Shown one piece after another: positions 52,722 through 62,590 of a stretch of DNA of 64,000 nt. Positions within the stretch are counted from its first letter, which is position 1. Every line of letters begins with the position of its first letter. Under the pieces are notes generated by a model. It worked only from the letters and a program-made list of their open reading frames with translations. It searched no databases and had not been told where the DNA came from. Origin of the DNA: an uncultured Paracoccaceae bacterium (lineage in GTDB: Bacteria; Pseudomonadota; Alphaproteobacteria; Rhodobacterales; Rhodobacteraceae). The stretch is taken from NCBI GenBank assembly GCA_943787785.1, contig CALSNT010000001.1, positions 129,423 to 193,422 on the forward strand. Reading direction: 5' to 3'. The translations under genes were made by a program, and so were the position numbers.

Positions 52722-54130
52722 TATGCGATCTCCTGTCCGTAAAATTCACCGAAGAGCTCCTCCTCAGAGGGGCGGTCTTCGGCGATGGGCCGTGCGACCC
52801 ATGTGTAGTTCATCATGTGTTTCATGCTGACGTTTTCGTTGGTGATGTTGCCGCCCCAGATGCCGCAGCCAAGGCTGGACGTCATCGGCATTCCGTTGGT
52901 CCATGACCCAGCGTTGGCTTTGGATTGGGGCTGGCGCACCATCATCCGACTGACGGGGGCCACGCGAGCCAATGCATCGATGTTGTCATCGTTGTGGCTG
53001 TAGATCCCGCAGGAATGGCCAATGCCGCCCGTCGCGTAGATCTGGCGCACCGTGTCCAGTGCGTCCTCGAATGTTTCGAAATGATACAGCGCCATCACCG
53101 TCGTCAGCTTTTCCTTGCTGAACTTGTGCTCTGGCCCGATCTGGCCCTGATTTTCAACCATCAGGAACTTGCGATCCTCTGGAATGGCAAACCCGGCCAC
53201 ATCCGCCGTCTGCTGCGGTTTGCAAGCAATCGTCGGGAATGTGCGGTTCCCCTTCTCGTCCCACATCGCGGCCTCAAGAAGCGCCTTTTCCTCAGCGTTA
53301 CACAGATAGCCGCCCTCGGCCTCCAGCGCCTTTACCATGTCGTCATAGATGGATTCCTGGATGATGATATTGCCATCGGCCGAACAGCCAGACCCAAAAT
53401 CAGACGTCTTGGAAATCCGTGTGTTCTGGGCGGCGATGTCGATATCTGCGGTCTCGTCGATCACGATAGACGAGTTGCCAGCGCCAACGCCATAGGCAGG
53501 GCGACCGGATGAGTAGGCCGCCTTAACCATGGGTTTGCCGCCCGTCGCCAGCGTCAGATCGCATTCTTCCATCAGGTGTTGTGTCAGCGGAATGGACGGG
53601 TGGCGCACGGCCTGAAATAGGTCGGCAGGAGCGCCAACGGCGACACAGGCCTTGCGCATGATCTCCACCATCTCAAACGTCGTGCCTGCGGTGCGCGGAT
53701 GGGGGGAAAAGATCACCGCGTTGCGCGCATTGGCCGACGATACGCCCGTGACGGGCGGCGTCATGGCGGGGTTTGTCATGGGGATGAGGGACGCGATAAT
53801 ACCTGCGGGTTTGGCGTATTTCACCAGCCCCTTGGCCTCATCCACCTCAACCACGCCCGTAGAGGGAGTGCGCAACACATCGCGCAGCACCATCTGGATC
53901 TTGAACCGTTTTGCGGGGCGCCCTGCGCGATCTCCGATCCCGCTTTCATCGACGCCCTGTTCGGCCAGCCGCGTGAAGGTTTTCTCGTTGCCCGCGTACC
54001 ACGCAATCGCTTGGCTTAGACGATCAAGATCAGCCTGAGACCAATCCTCAATCACGGCCATCGCAGCACGTGCCCGCGCGATCATATCTGCCGCCAGTTG
54101 GCGGTCATCGTCAGTAAGCTCTTTGGCCAT
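52721..54130 (-). CDS. CoA-acylating aldehyde dehydrogenase, SauS-like
   Basis: The 469-residue protein starts at 54130 (MAKELTDDDRQLAADMIARA) and resembles the acylating aldehyde dehydrogenases such as sulfoacetaldehyde dehydrogenase SauS and EutE. Marks are FSPHPRTAGTT, the nucleotide-binding area LATGGKPMVKAAYSSGRPAY and catalytic C249 in DFGSGCSADGN. It would convert an aldehyde plus CoA and NAD(P)+ to an acyl-CoA. A sulfonate substrate is possible, but no sulfo-lyase or phosphotransferase is near. Its stop overlaps the next start; its own start overlaps the TIM-barrel gene end by 20 bases. Confidence 0.87.
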   Translation of the reverse strand: MAKELTDDDRQLAADMIARARAAMAVIEDWSQADLDRLSQAIAWYAGNEKTFTRLAEQGVDESGIGDRAGRPAKRFKIQMVLRDVLRTPSTGVVEVDEAKGLVKYAKPAGIIASLIPMTNPAMTPPVTGVSSANARNAVIFSPHPRTAGTTFEMVEIMRKACVAVGAPADLFQAVRHPSIPLTQHLMEECDLTLATGGKPMVKAAYSSGRPAYGVGAGNSSIVIDETADIDIAAQNTRISKTSDFGSGCSADGNIIIQESIYDDMVKALEAEGGYLCNAEEKALLEAAMWDEKGNRTFPTIACKPQQTADVAGFAIPEDRKFLMVENQGQIGPEHKFSKEKLTTVMALYHFETFEDALDTVRQIYATGGIGHSCGIYSHNDDNIDALARVAPVSRMMVRQPQSKANAGSWTNGMPMTSSLGCGIWGGNITNENVSMKHMMNYTWVARPIAEDRPSEEELFGEFYGQEIA

Positions 54131-55010
54131 CGTTCTGTATACTTTCTGGTTGGGGAATGGGGTGGTTGCGCCGTTGCGACCGGACATGCCCGAAGGTGCG
54201 CTTGGCGTGGCTAAGGCACCGCCGCGCGTGTTCTTCAAAGCCCAGTTCGGTGACGCGGGATTGGTTTGGCAATTCGATTGAATAGTCCAAAGGCGGCATG
54301 CGCTCGATGATGCCAGCAAAATCAATGCACCCTTCGCCCGGGTACAAACGTGCATCGCGCGCCAGTTGGATCATGCCCTCACGGGTGTCCGCGATGCCGG
54401 GCAACGCGTCCGAGATATGGAGGAAATTCAACAAGTCACCTGGCACATGCAGCAGCTCGGCAATATCTACACGGCTTAGATGCAGGTAGAGCGTGTCTAC
54501 CAGAATGCCTCCATTTGGCTGGTCGGCAGCGCGGACAATATCAAGCGTCTCGTCCAAAGTGCGCAACCGGCTAAAGCTGGGAAACTCAAGGTCGACGGAA
54601 AGCCCATAGGGCGCTGCGATCTCACAGGTCTCGGCATAGCAATCGACGATGAAATTGCGATCATCACGCGTGGGGGTCCAAGCGGACATGATCATCCGCG
54701 TCGCCCCCAACTCACCGCCCAGTTCGCAGGCCGCCTCGAACGAGCGCGGATCGCAGTCTTCGGTGATTCGGGCAAGTTCTACATCCAGAACCTTCAGCCC
54801 CGTGGTCTGCAGCGCCGTCTTGGTGGCCGACACCATGGCCGCATCAATCGGGCTTTCACGGAACTCACCAGGGACATTCATCTGGATAAAGCGCGGCGAA
54901 ACAGCGTCGTACCCCGCACGGGCCGCGATGTAGATCAGCTCGGGTGCTGTCGCATTGATGAGAGTCAGGTGCGCAAGGGAATAAAGCGGATCGCCGGTCT
55001 CGTCTGGCAT
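54111..55010 (-). CDS. Sugar phosphate isomerase/epimerase-type TIM barrel protein
   Basis: The 299-residue protein is of the AP-endonuclease-2-like TIM barrel group (PF01261) that includes IolE, xylose-isomerase-like and dehydroshikimate dehydratases. Conserved metal-site regions are SVDLEFPSF (Glu), GGILVDTLYLHLSR (Asp and His), FLHISDALP and the C-terminal YSIELPNQSR. Such enzymes epimerise or dehydrate sugars and cyclitols. It is the first gene of the second half of the array, behind a 68-base spacer holding an inverted repeat. Confidence 0.82.
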   Translation of the reverse strand: MPDETGDPLYSLAHLTLINATAPELIYIAARAGYDAVSPRFIQMNVPGEFRESPIDAAMVSATKTALQTTGLKVLDVELARITEDCDPRSFEAACELGGELGATRMIMSAWTPTRDDRNFIVDCYAETCEIAAPYGLSVDLEFPSFSRLRTLDETLDIVRAADQPNGGILVDTLYLHLSRVDIAELLHVPGDLLNFLHISDALPGIADTREGMIQLARDARLYPGEGCIDFAGIIERMPPLDYSIELPNQSRVTELGFEEHARRCLSHAKRTFGHVRSQRRNHPIPQPESIQNDGQRAY

Positions 55011-55023
55011 TTCGGAATCACCT

Positions 55024-55051
55024 TATGATGTCTGCAAATAGCAGTATCATA
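55024..55051. promoter_or_regulatory. A/T-rich inverted repeat upstream of the TIM-barrel gene
   Basis: TATGAT (55024-55029) and ATCATA (55046-55051) are inverted copies. The inner bases CTGC (55032-55035) and GCAG (55041-55044) also pair, with a one-base offset. The element lies 14 bases before the start of the TIM-barrel gene and 28 bases after the lyase-like gene stop. It could be an operator for an internal promoter or a weak processing stem. Confidence 0.4.
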
Positions 55052-55077
55052 ATAGATCATCAAAAATCTATGAGATT

Positions 55078-55872
55078 TTATACTTTATCGTATTTTGGTA
55101 GATACGCTGGTGGCATCGGGCCTTTGTTGCGCCCGCCTTGCTGCATTTGTTCCCACGCGTGGGATAGAATTCCGACGGATCGGGACAGGCAGAACAGGCC
55201 CCGCGACAATGGCGCCGGAAAGCCGAGTTCGCAGAAAATGACCGCCGTTGCCCCGTCGATGTTCATCGCCAGTGGTTTGCGCGCACTTAGGTTGGCCTGC
55301 ACGGCCTCGCCAATCTCCGCGTAGCGCCCCGACACGGTGCCAGTCTGCGCCGCCGCGCGCACCAGTGCCATCAACCGCGGGGCGCGTGGATCGACAGGTT
55401 TGTGAAACCGATGACCAAAGCCGCTGACGATCTTGCCGTTCTGCGCGCGCCAATCGTCTAGCCCGCCTTGCACGGCGTCTTCGAGCGTTGCACCCGTGTC
55501 CATGCGCGCGCTGATGTCAAAGTAAAGCTCTGCGCATTGCTCGCCTGCGCCGCCATGGACATCACCCAGCATATTCACGCCATTGGCCATTGCATTGTTC
55601 AGGCCGACGCCACAGGTCGCCGTCATGCGAGCCGCCGCAATCGACGGCGCCTGCGGGCCATGATCGACCCCGGCGACCAACGCAGCCTCAAGCAAGGCCG
55701 CTTCCTCAGCCGTGGCAAGCCGACCCACTGTCATCAGCCAGATCATCTGGGGGAACGACACGTTGCCGATCAAATCCTCGATCGGGTGCCCACGAAAGGC
55801 AATCTTGCCCGGAGCCATGTCGATAATGGATGTGCGCCACCATGCGCGGATGGCCTCTGCGTCGTCGTTCAT
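55078..55872 (-). CDS. Citryl-CoA lyase / short citrate synthase-like protein
   Basis: This 264-residue protein is a truncated citrate synthase fold. The active-site residues of that fold have counterparts in GDVHGGAGEQC (His274-like), GFGHRFHKPVDPRAP (His320-like) and MNIDGATAVIFCELG (Asp375-like). Short stand-alone versions are annotated citryl-CoA lyase and may cleave or form other acyl-CoA/oxo-acid adducts. It starts at 55872 with an ATGA overlap to the AroE-like gene. The neighbouring acylating dehydrogenase could supply its thioester. Confidence 0.82.
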   Translation of the reverse strand: MNDDAEAIRAWWRTSIIDMAPGKIAFRGHPIEDLIGNVSFPQMIWLMTVGRLATAEEAALLEAALVAGVDHGPQAPSIAAARMTATCGVGLNNAMANGVNMLGDVHGGAGEQCAELYFDISARMDTGATLEDAVQGGLDDWRAQNGKIVSGFGHRFHKPVDPRAPRLMALVRAAAQTGTVSGRYAEIGEAVQANLSARKPLAMNIDGATAVIFCELGFPAPLSRGLFCLSRSVGILSHAWEQMQQGGRNKGPMPPAYLPKYDKV

Positions 55873-56706
55873 GCGGATACCTCTTGGGTCATGTCGTGAA
55901 AATGCTGCATCATGCGGGCGAGATCGGGGTCGCGGCCCGTGAACAGCTTGAAGGTCTCGGCCGCCTGTCCGACCGCCATGCCGCCCCCCGTCATAACGCG
56001 CAGCCCGCGCGCGGCGGCATCGCGCAACAATGCGGTCTGAAGCGGAAAATAAACGATGTCGCCGACGAAATGGCGCACCTCGACATCGCCCAGCAAGATC
56101 GCCTGACCGGGGTGACTGGCCATGCCCATTGGTGTCGCATTGACAACACCATCCACCACACCCTGTGATTGCCAAATTTCGCAGCGCGCATGGGGCCGCA
56201 GCGCGGCCAGTCGAGCGGCCAGCGCCAATGCGGCGTCTTGGTTCTGATCATGGATCCAAAGGCTCTTGGCGCCAAGGTCGATCAGCGCCAGCCCAACCGC
56301 GCAGCCCGCTCCTCCGGCCCCCAAAAGCAACACCGTATCGCGGGGTATTCCCTCCATCTCGCGCGCGAACGCCGCGCGAAAGCAAAGGTAGTCGGTGTTG
56401 TGGCCCACGCGCGTTTTGCTATCAAAAACCACCGTGTTTACCGCCCCGATGTCGCGTGCCTGCGGCGACACGTGATCAAGCAGGGCGATGACGTGCTGCT
56501 TGAACGGATAGGTCACATTCACCCCCGCGACAGCCATCCGCCTTCGCCGCTTCTACGGCCTGTTCCAAAGTCCAATCTGCGAAAGCAGCGGTGGCCAGAT
56601 CATAGCGACCATAGGAATAGGTCAGGCCCAACGCCGCCCCCGCAGCCTCATGCAAGACGGGCGTGAGAGAGGCCGCAATCCCTTTTCCGATCAACGCGCC
56701 CTTCAT
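55869..56706 (-). pseudogene. Shikimate dehydrogenase-like gene (AroE family) with a +1 frameshift
   Basis: The N-terminal part MKGALIGKGIAASLTPVLHE runs from 56706 in one frame. From about codon 58 the natural continuation, AGVNVTYPFKQ with the catalytic Lys, NTDY and the NADP motif GAGGAG, is in another frame. Removing one base (the C at 56531 on the plus strand) gives GFAGVNVTYPFKQ and a continuous 278-residue AroE with no other defect; the span of 838 bases is 3n+1, as expected. Acts on shikimate/quinate-type acids in the family. It is either a broken gene or a base-call error. Confidence 0.82.
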
Positions 56707-58447
56707 GACGCATGCTTCAGGCGGGGAACGCGATTGCGACGCCAGCCGGACAGGCGCATTGCGCGCTCCATAGCCCACATAGCGCCCCTTGCGTTGGACG
56801 ATCTCAAAGAAGAATCCGTCGAAAATGGATTGTCCATAAAGCTGGTAATACGCCCCGCCTGCATCTTCGTCATACAAAAGGCCATGGGCCTGCAAGGCCT
56901 GAACGGTTGCATCCTCCAACCCAAATTCGGCCTGCGTGTCCGCATAATAATTCTTTGGGATCGGCAGGCGTTGGAATCCTGAGGACCGAAGCAAGGTCGA
57001 GGTCTCGAAGATGTCGTCTGTCTGAAAAGCGATGTGCTGCACACCAGCCCCCGGACGACCCGACACAAACGACCCGGCAAGCGTCTCAGCGTCTGCCGCC
57101 CCGTTCAGGTTCAACCGCACCTCGCCTTCGGGCGTCTCGATCGCCTGACTGCGCACGATGCCCGACGGGTCCGCAACATTGACGATTGCCGATTTGGTCA
57201 TCTCGAAGGTGGTGAGGTAATACAAAAGCCAGCTTTGCATTTCGGCATAGCGCATTGTTTGCGCGACATGATCGATGCGCCGCAAACCGGCGGGGGGGGC
57301 TGCCTTTGTGCTGCGGACAGGTTCAAATTCGATATCCCAGACGCGGTGCAGATCGGACCTCTCGTCGATGAAATGAAGGAGGCTGCCGCCAATCCCGCGC
57401 ACGGCGGGAATATCAAGCTCCCCCAATCCGACCGACTGGGTAAAATCCTGCGTGCCCAGCGATTTGGCCCGCGCCACGGTTTGTGCGGCGTCCCGAACAC
57501 GAAGCCCCATGTCACACACGCAAGGCCCATGGTCCGCAAAGGCCTGCGCGGCATGACCCGCACGCTCACGGTTGATGACGATGTTGACCGCACCTTGCCG
57601 CCACAGCGCCACCCGTTTGGAGCGATGATCGCGTTCGCGCCGAAACGCCATTGCGGCCAGAACGCCCTCCAGCTCGGCGGCACTTGCGTCGTCAACGGCA
57701 AATTCGATAAATTCAAACCCTGTGGTGGGCACCTTTGGCGGCAACTGAGGCGTTGTGCCCTGCAACAAGGGCTCTGTTTGGGACGCGTCTGACAGGACGG
57801 TGACCAAGGACCGATAGGCATTGCGCAGCGTATCACGCCCGTCCGGGTTCGCCCCGACAGACCAAGGCCCCGCGTATCCACAGCGCGCCAAGACACGCGC
57901 CAAACCGCCCAGATTGAGGGTGCCCTGTCCGGGCAACATCGGCGTGTTTGGCCCGTCCCACAGGGCCACATGAAAAAACCGATGCCCCATCCAGATCGCG
58001 CAATCGCGCCGGTCGCGATCCGTCGCCAAGCATTTCAAATGCGTTGAGTGCGAGGCCAATTTGCGGGTCATCTTGCGCGGCGATAAACGCCAGCACCGCA
58101 GTTTCGGTAGCCCGCGTCGGGCGCAGCGCAAGCCTGACCCCCTCAGCGGATGGAAGGTTTGTGGGGACATCGCCCTCAATATCAAGGATCAGAACACTGG
58201 CGCTGAGGGATTGGGCCATCTCGATCTTGGCGTTGATCAAAGCCGCGCTCGCAGCGGAAGGCACAGCGCCAAGCGATGCGATGGTCAGACCGGCCTTGTC
58301 CACATGATCTGCAAGTGCGGACAGATCACCGTCAAACTGGGCCACATCCGACACGCTCAGATCGATCGCGTCAAACCCGACCGTGGCAATGGCTTTCAGT
58401 TTTTCTGCAAACTCACCCGGTACGATATGGGTGGGAATTGTCAGCAT
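56703..58447 (-). pseudogene. Bifunctional 3-dehydroshikimate dehydratase-like gene (QuiC type) with two apparent +1 shifts
   Basis: The N-terminal TIM-barrel half (MLTIPTHIVPGEFAEKLKA onward) is open from 58447 to about 57973. The C-terminal HPPD-like half, with LRRIDHVAQTMRY, VQHIAFQTDDIF and FFFEIVQRKGRYVGYG, is in another frame. The switch falls at a run of six A/T (57973-57978); five would give ASVFHVALWDGPN. At the 3' end, four C/G at 56723-56726 run the gene into the AroE frame; three would give a TGA at 56703-56705 overlapping the aroE ATG. With both corrected it is 580 residues. QuiC relatives convert 3-dehydroshikimate to protocatechuate. Confidence 0.8.
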
Positions 58448-59742
58448 CAGCCTTGATACCCAAGCAAGCGCGGCAGCCACAAAACGAGGTCCGGCGACAG
58501 CATCATCACAATCAGCGCGCCAATCAGCACCGCAAGAAAGGCCCAGATCTCCGAGATGATCTCGCGCAGGGGGATGTCGGTGACGGCGTTGATGACAAAC
58601 AACAAGATGCCATAGGGTGGCGTGATCAACCCGATCATCGAATTCACCACCACCAGCACGCCGAAGTGAACCAGATCAATCTCGAGCGCGACACAGGTCG
58701 GTATGAACAGCGGCACAATCACAAGGATAATCGTCGTCGCATCCAGCACACATCCCAGAATCAGGATCAACACGTTGACCATGATCAGGAACATCAGCGG
58801 GCTGATTTCGGCCCCTTCCAGGAACATGGAAATGGCCTGCGGAATCTGTTCCGTGATGACGATATAGTTAAGGATGAACGCCCCACCGATCACGATCCCG
58901 ACGGCGGCCGAGGATCGCGCGGAGTCAACAAACACGTGGTACAACGCTTTGAACGACAAAGACCGGTAGAACAACGCCGCGAGCATGAGGGCGTAAAACG
59001 CGGCGACGGCGGCCGCTTCGGTCGGAGTGGTGACACCGCCGTAGATGCCATAGAGCAGGATCACAGGCATCAAGAGGGCGGGAAAGGCATTGGCCGTGAC
59101 CTTGGGCAATGCTTTCAGCGGAACGGATTCTTCCACCTCGAACCCGCGTTTGTGGGCAAGATAGCCGTTCATCCCCATCAACACGACGCCCATGATCAGG
59201 CCGGGAAGAATACCCGCCAAAAACAGGGCACCGATTGAAGCGTTGGACACCAGCGCATAAAGAACCATCGGAATAGATGGCGGAATAATCGGGCCAATGG
59301 TGGCCGACGCAGCAGTGATCGCCGCGGCATAACCACGGCTGTATTTACCGCTGCGGGTCATCATCGAGATGATAATCTTGCCGATGCCCGCGGCATCTGC
59401 GACTGCCGATCCTGACATGCCCGAAAAGATCAGCGAGGCGATGACATTCACATGCCCCATCCCGCCTTTAAACCGGCCGACAACTGCGACGCAGAAATTT
59501 AACAAGCGGTCCGTGATGGACCCTGCATTCATGATGTTGGCGGCCACAATGAACAGCGGAACAGCCAGCAGGATTGCACTGCCATAGAAACCTTGCAGAA
59601 TTTTCTCACCTGCCAAAGCAACATCAAGACCGGCAATGCCAAGGTAAACGACGGAAGCCAGCAGGATCGAATAGCCAATCGGCGTGCCGATACCTGCGAG
59701 GAAAAAGAGCGTCACAAGTAGGGCAAGCAGTTCCATGCTCAT
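58447..59742 (-). CDS. TRAP transporter large permease subunit (DctM)
   Basis: The 431-residue protein has about twelve membrane segments and the DctM features GTPIGYSILLASVVYL near the start, GSAVADAAGIGKIIISMM and PIIPPSIPMVLYAL. It forms the ion-coupled channel of a tripartite TRAP carboxylate transporter. It overlaps the small subunit gene by four bases (ATGA) and the QuiC-like gene by one (TGATG), tying transport to the enzymes. Confidence 0.95.
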   Translation of the reverse strand: MSMELLALLVTLFFLAGIGTPIGYSILLASVVYLGIAGLDVALAGEKILQGFYGSAILLAVPLFIVAANIMNAGSITDRLLNFCVAVVGRFKGGMGHVNVIASLIFSGMSGSAVADAAGIGKIIISMMTRSGKYSRGYAAAITAASATIGPIIPPSIPMVLYALVSNASIGALFLAGILPGLIMGVVLMGMNGYLAHKRGFEVEESVPLKALPKVTANAFPALLMPVILLYGIYGGVTTPTEAAAVAAFYALMLAALFYRSLSFKALYHVFVDSARSSAAVGIVIGGAFILNYIVITEQIPQAISMFLEGAEISPLMFLIMVNVLILILGCVLDATTIILVIVPLFIPTCVALEIDLVHFGVLVVVNSMIGLITPPYGILLFVINAVTDIPLREIISEIWAFLAVLIGALIVMMLSPDLVLWLPRLLGYQG

Positions 59743-60350
59743 GATTTTGCCTCCACAGCTTTTGCATCGGCGGCGGCTTCGGCCTCGAGCACGATTTCAA
59801 GTTCGGTCTTGGGCGGGCCGTTGCGGAAGGTATTAATCGCCAGCCACGCATAGCGGGAAGCAACGACAATCATGAAGGCGCCATAGACGCTGAACACAGT
59901 CCGCATCGGGATCTTGCCGCCTGTAAACGGATTGCGCACGGTCGAGGTTTTGCGGATCTTCATCCAGTCGATGTAGTCCAGTGTGGGTAGCAGGGCATAA
60001 AGCATGCCCGCCACAATCGCCACAGCAGAGATGATCGCAAAGATCGTCCGCGTCCGTCGCGACACGGACAGATAAATGATGTCGAATTTCACGTGATCCC
60101 ATTCGCGCACCACAAAGGCGCAACTAAAGAAGATCACCCAAACCCAAAGGATCGCGATGAGTTCGAGCGTCCAGCCGAGCGGCTGCACGGCGGCAAGGGT
60201 TGGGAAGGTTTCTTCCAGTCCGAAATTGCGGATGATGCGCGGCGTATAGCGCGATCCGATCTGGAGCAGGAAGGTAAAGAAAATCACGGCCAGCAGTGTG
60301 GCCGCGATTGCGTCAGTGATACGGGAGACCCACCGAAAAAGCGTCTGCAT
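59739..60350 (-). CDS. TRAP transporter small permease subunit (DctQ)
   Basis: This 203-residue membrane protein with four predicted helices opens MQTLFRWVSRITDAIAATLL. It shows the DctQ pattern in the second helix region ELIAILWVWVIFFSCAFVVRE followed by WDHVKFDIIY. The ATG at 60350 is preferred over a TTG 15 bases upstream because GGGGAGA precedes it at normal spacing. Its C-terminus is rich in Glu/Ala. It lies between the binding protein and large subunit genes. Confidence 0.92.
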   Translation of the reverse strand: MQTLFRWVSRITDAIAATLLAVIFFTFLLQIGSRYTPRIIRNFGLEETFPTLAAVQPLGWTLELIAILWVWVIFFSCAFVVREWDHVKFDIIYLSVSRRTRTIFAIISAVAIVAGMLYALLPTLDYIDWMKIRKTSTVRNPFTGGKIPMRTVFSVYGAFMIVVASRYAWLAINTFRNGPPKTELEIVLEAEAAADAKAVEAKS

Positions 60351-60372
60351 GGCAAGTCTCCCCAACTGTGTT

Positions 60373-61380
60373 TTAGTTGCCTAGTGCGTTGATCGCGTCC
60401 AGCACGCCCTCTGGCCAGCTGGCGGCAAACTCAGAGCCAACATACTGCGCCTGAACGTGCTCACGGAAAGCTGCCAGATCAGGGGCATAGACTTCAACAC
60501 CGTTATCCTCGAGGAACGCCGCAAGGTTGTTTTCCAACTCAAGCTGGCGCAAACGGCCAACAGAGGCAGCGGCATCAGCGGCCTTTTGAACAGTCAACTG
60601 CTGTTCAGGTGTCATTGCGTTGAACGTCGCAGCAGAGATCGCGATATAGTTCAGATCCACAAGGTGAGATGTCAGTGCGATCTGGTTTGTGACCTCGTAG
60701 AACTTGCGGTCAACAACTGTCGGAAGCGGGTTGTCCTGACCGTCGATCGCGCCGGTGCTCAGGCCGGTGTAAACTTCGGTAAAGGCCATTGGCGTTGGAG
60801 CAGCACCCAAAGCAGCACCCAAGAACTGCCATGCATCAGTGCCTGGCATACGCAGGTTGACGCCAGCAAGGTCGGCAGGCGTTTGCACGTCAAGCTCTTC
60901 GCGGGTCTGGCGCAGGTTCACGTGGCGACGGCCCAGATACATGACCGACAGCAGCTTTACGCCCAACTCGTTTTCGACGGTCGCAAGAAACGGTGCCATC
61001 AGCGGGTCGTTAAACACGCGCACCTGATGGGCGGCGTCCTGATGCACGTAGCCTGTCGCAAAAATCGAAAACTCGGGGAAGAACTGTGCCAGCTCTTGCG
61101 CGGATGTGATCGACATTTCGAGGTTGCCACGGCTGATCGCGTCCAGCTCTGTGCCTTGGTCGAACAGGGTCGCGTTGTAGGATGGTTCGTAGGATGCAAA
61201 ACCTGCCACCGCTGGACCGAACACTTCGGCCAGTGCGACAGATCGTGCATCTGTTTCTGAACCGGATGTGGCCATGCGAAGCTGGATCGCGTGACCATCG
61301 GCGAATGCTGGTACAGCTGCGAATGTGCCCGCTGCGATCATGGAAGCCATCGCGAGACGGCGTGTCAATTTAAGTGTCAT
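60373..61380 (-). CDS. TRAP transporter substrate-binding protein (DctP)
   Basis: The 335-residue periplasmic protein starts at 61380 (MTLKLTRRLAMASMIAAGT) with a signal peptide cleaved near AFAD, and GGGAGGA precedes the ATG. The ligand-carboxylate arginine of the family is expected in LAGVNLRMPGTDAWQ, and MAFTEVYTGLSTGAIDGQDN is a second conserved block. TRAP binding proteins capture carboxylates, sugar acids or related anions. It is the first transporter gene and is preceded by an A/T-rich palindrome. Confidence 0.95.
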   Translation of the reverse strand: MTLKLTRRLAMASMIAAGTFAAVPAFADGHAIQLRMATSGSETDARSVALAEVFGPAVAGFASYEPSYNATLFDQGTELDAISRGNLEMSITSAQELAQFFPEFSIFATGYVHQDAAHQVRVFNDPLMAPFLATVENELGVKLLSVMYLGRRHVNLRQTREELDVQTPADLAGVNLRMPGTDAWQFLGAALGAAPTPMAFTEVYTGLSTGAIDGQDNPLPTVVDRKFYEVTNQIALTSHLVDLNYIAISAATFNAMTPEQQLTVQKAADAAASVGRLRQLELENNLAAFLEDNGVEVYAPDLAAFREHVQAQYVGSEFAASWPEGVLDAINALGN

Positions 61381-61468
61381 GTAGTCCTCCCAGACGTGTT
61401 TGGCCCTCTCGGACCCGTTTGTGTGGCAGATTAATGCCTCATCTTTCCCATTTTGCAATACATTTTAC

Positions 61469-61485
61469 AAAATATCGGATATTTT
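61469..61485. promoter_or_regulatory. A/T-rich palindrome upstream of the TRAP binding-protein gene
   Basis: AAAATATC (61469-61476) and GATATTTT (61478-61485) are perfect inverted copies around one base. The site overlaps the stop of the dehydrogenase gene and lies about 90 bases before the binding-protein start. The core ATATCGGAT recurs just before the regulator start at 62643-62651, so both may be bound by the divergently encoded GntR protein. Confidence 0.5.
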
Positions 61486-62539
61486 ATTCAGCTGCAGCCG
61501 GGTTGTGTACCCGCCCTGTGCCCAGCTGAAACAGCGATTGAGTGCGCGCGGCGGTTTGAATCGCCTCGACGACGCGCAATGTTTTTAAGCCTTCTTCGCC
61601 CGTTACGAGCGGCACTGCCGCTCCTGTGATCACATCTTTGAAGTGGGCGATTTGGTTGATCAAAGGATCAGAGGAGCTGACGGGCATGGCCGTTGCCTTG
61701 ATGGGATTCCACCAACTTGTGCCACCTTCGTGCTGCCATAGCCGCATATCGGGAATCGACAGTGCCCCCTCGGACCCGCCGATCAGATAACAGGATTCGT
61801 TCGTCGCGGGATAAATCGGATACTCCCGCGATGTCAGCTCCCAGCTCCATGGCGAAACGATGCTGTCGGACACGGTGATGGTACAAACCGCCCCGCTCTC
61901 AAACCGCAGCACAGCCGCAGCAAGGTCCTCATTTTCGAACCCGCGCAAGGACGGCGCCGTTTGCGCCTGCACGGTCACTACCTCGCCCAGAAAGTGGCGC
62001 ATCAGATCAACATCATGCACCAGATTCACCGAAATCGGACCCGCACCCGCCTTCTTGCGCCAAGGCGCGACGTCAAAATAGTCATCTGGCTTGTAGAACC
62101 AGCATGTCACCTGTGCTGCGCGCACCTGACCGATTGCCCCATCCTTGATGAGTTGCGCGGTCTTTTGAATGATCGGATTGTGGCGTCGGTGATGACCGAC
62201 CAAGATCGGCACGTTCTTTTTGCGGGCGCGATCAATCAGACCTTGCGCCTCATCCGCAGAGGCTGCCAGAGGTTTCTCGATCAGCACAGGCACGCCGCGC
62301 TCAACGCAGGCCATGCCGCCCTCAACATGCATCAAAGTGGGCGTGGAGAGGACCACGCCATCCACATCAACGGCTGCAAACATCTCATCCAGCTGCGCAA
62401 AGACAGGGACCATCTGATCGGTTGGCCCGGGCTCGACCACGGCTGCCAGCTCGACACCGTCAACTTGTCCAATCGCGGCGATGTGGCGCTGGCCAACCAG
62501 CCCCGCCCCGACAACTGCTATTCTTTTCGGTTGACCCAT
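61484..62539 (-). CDS. Gfo/Idh/MocA family oxidoreductase
   Basis: The 351-residue NAD(P)-dependent dehydrogenase has the Rossmann motif VVGAGLVGQRH (about 8-18), the catalytic lysine in LIEKPLAAS (about 93-101) and the H-D pair in SVNLVHDVDLMRHFLG. Relatives oxidise inositol, sugars or cyclitol acids. It is the first gene of the minus-strand array, divergent from the GntR regulator, with about 100 bases of A/T-rich DNA ahead. It probably carries out the first oxidation of the imported compound. Confidence 0.92.
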   Translation of the reverse strand: MGQPKRIAVVGAGLVGQRHIAAIGQVDGVELAAVVEPGPTDQMVPVFAQLDEMFAAVDVDGVVLSTPTLMHVEGGMACVERGVPVLIEKPLAASADEAQGLIDRARKKNVPILVGHHRRHNPIIQKTAQLIKDGAIGQVRAAQVTCWFYKPDDYFDVAPWRKKAGAGPISVNLVHDVDLMRHFLGEVVTVQAQTAPSLRGFENEDLAAAVLRFESGAVCTITVSDSIVSPWSWELTSREYPIYPATNESCYLIGGSEGALSIPDMRLWQHEGGTSWWNPIKATAMPVSSSDPLINQIAHFKDVITGAAVPLVTGEEGLKTLRVVEAIQTAARTQSLFQLGTGRVHNPAAAE

Positions 62540-62590
62540 CTGGCCCTCGTACGTCGCATTTCGGCTACGCTAACAGAGTTGACGAGATTC

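Noticed and set aside
51765-52742. 325-codon plus-strand frame opposite the ThDP enzyme
   Set aside because: Antisense shadow of a conserved enzyme; no start signal or family.
56476-58185. Apparent QuiC-AroE fusion protein in one frame
   Set aside because: The fused frame contains only the first 57 residues of AroE and misses the QuiC N-terminal half; a pair of +1 shifts explains it better.
58276-59238. 320-codon plus-strand frame rich in His/Gln/Asp
   Set aside because: It is the complement of hydrophobic DctM codons, which typically yields such composition.
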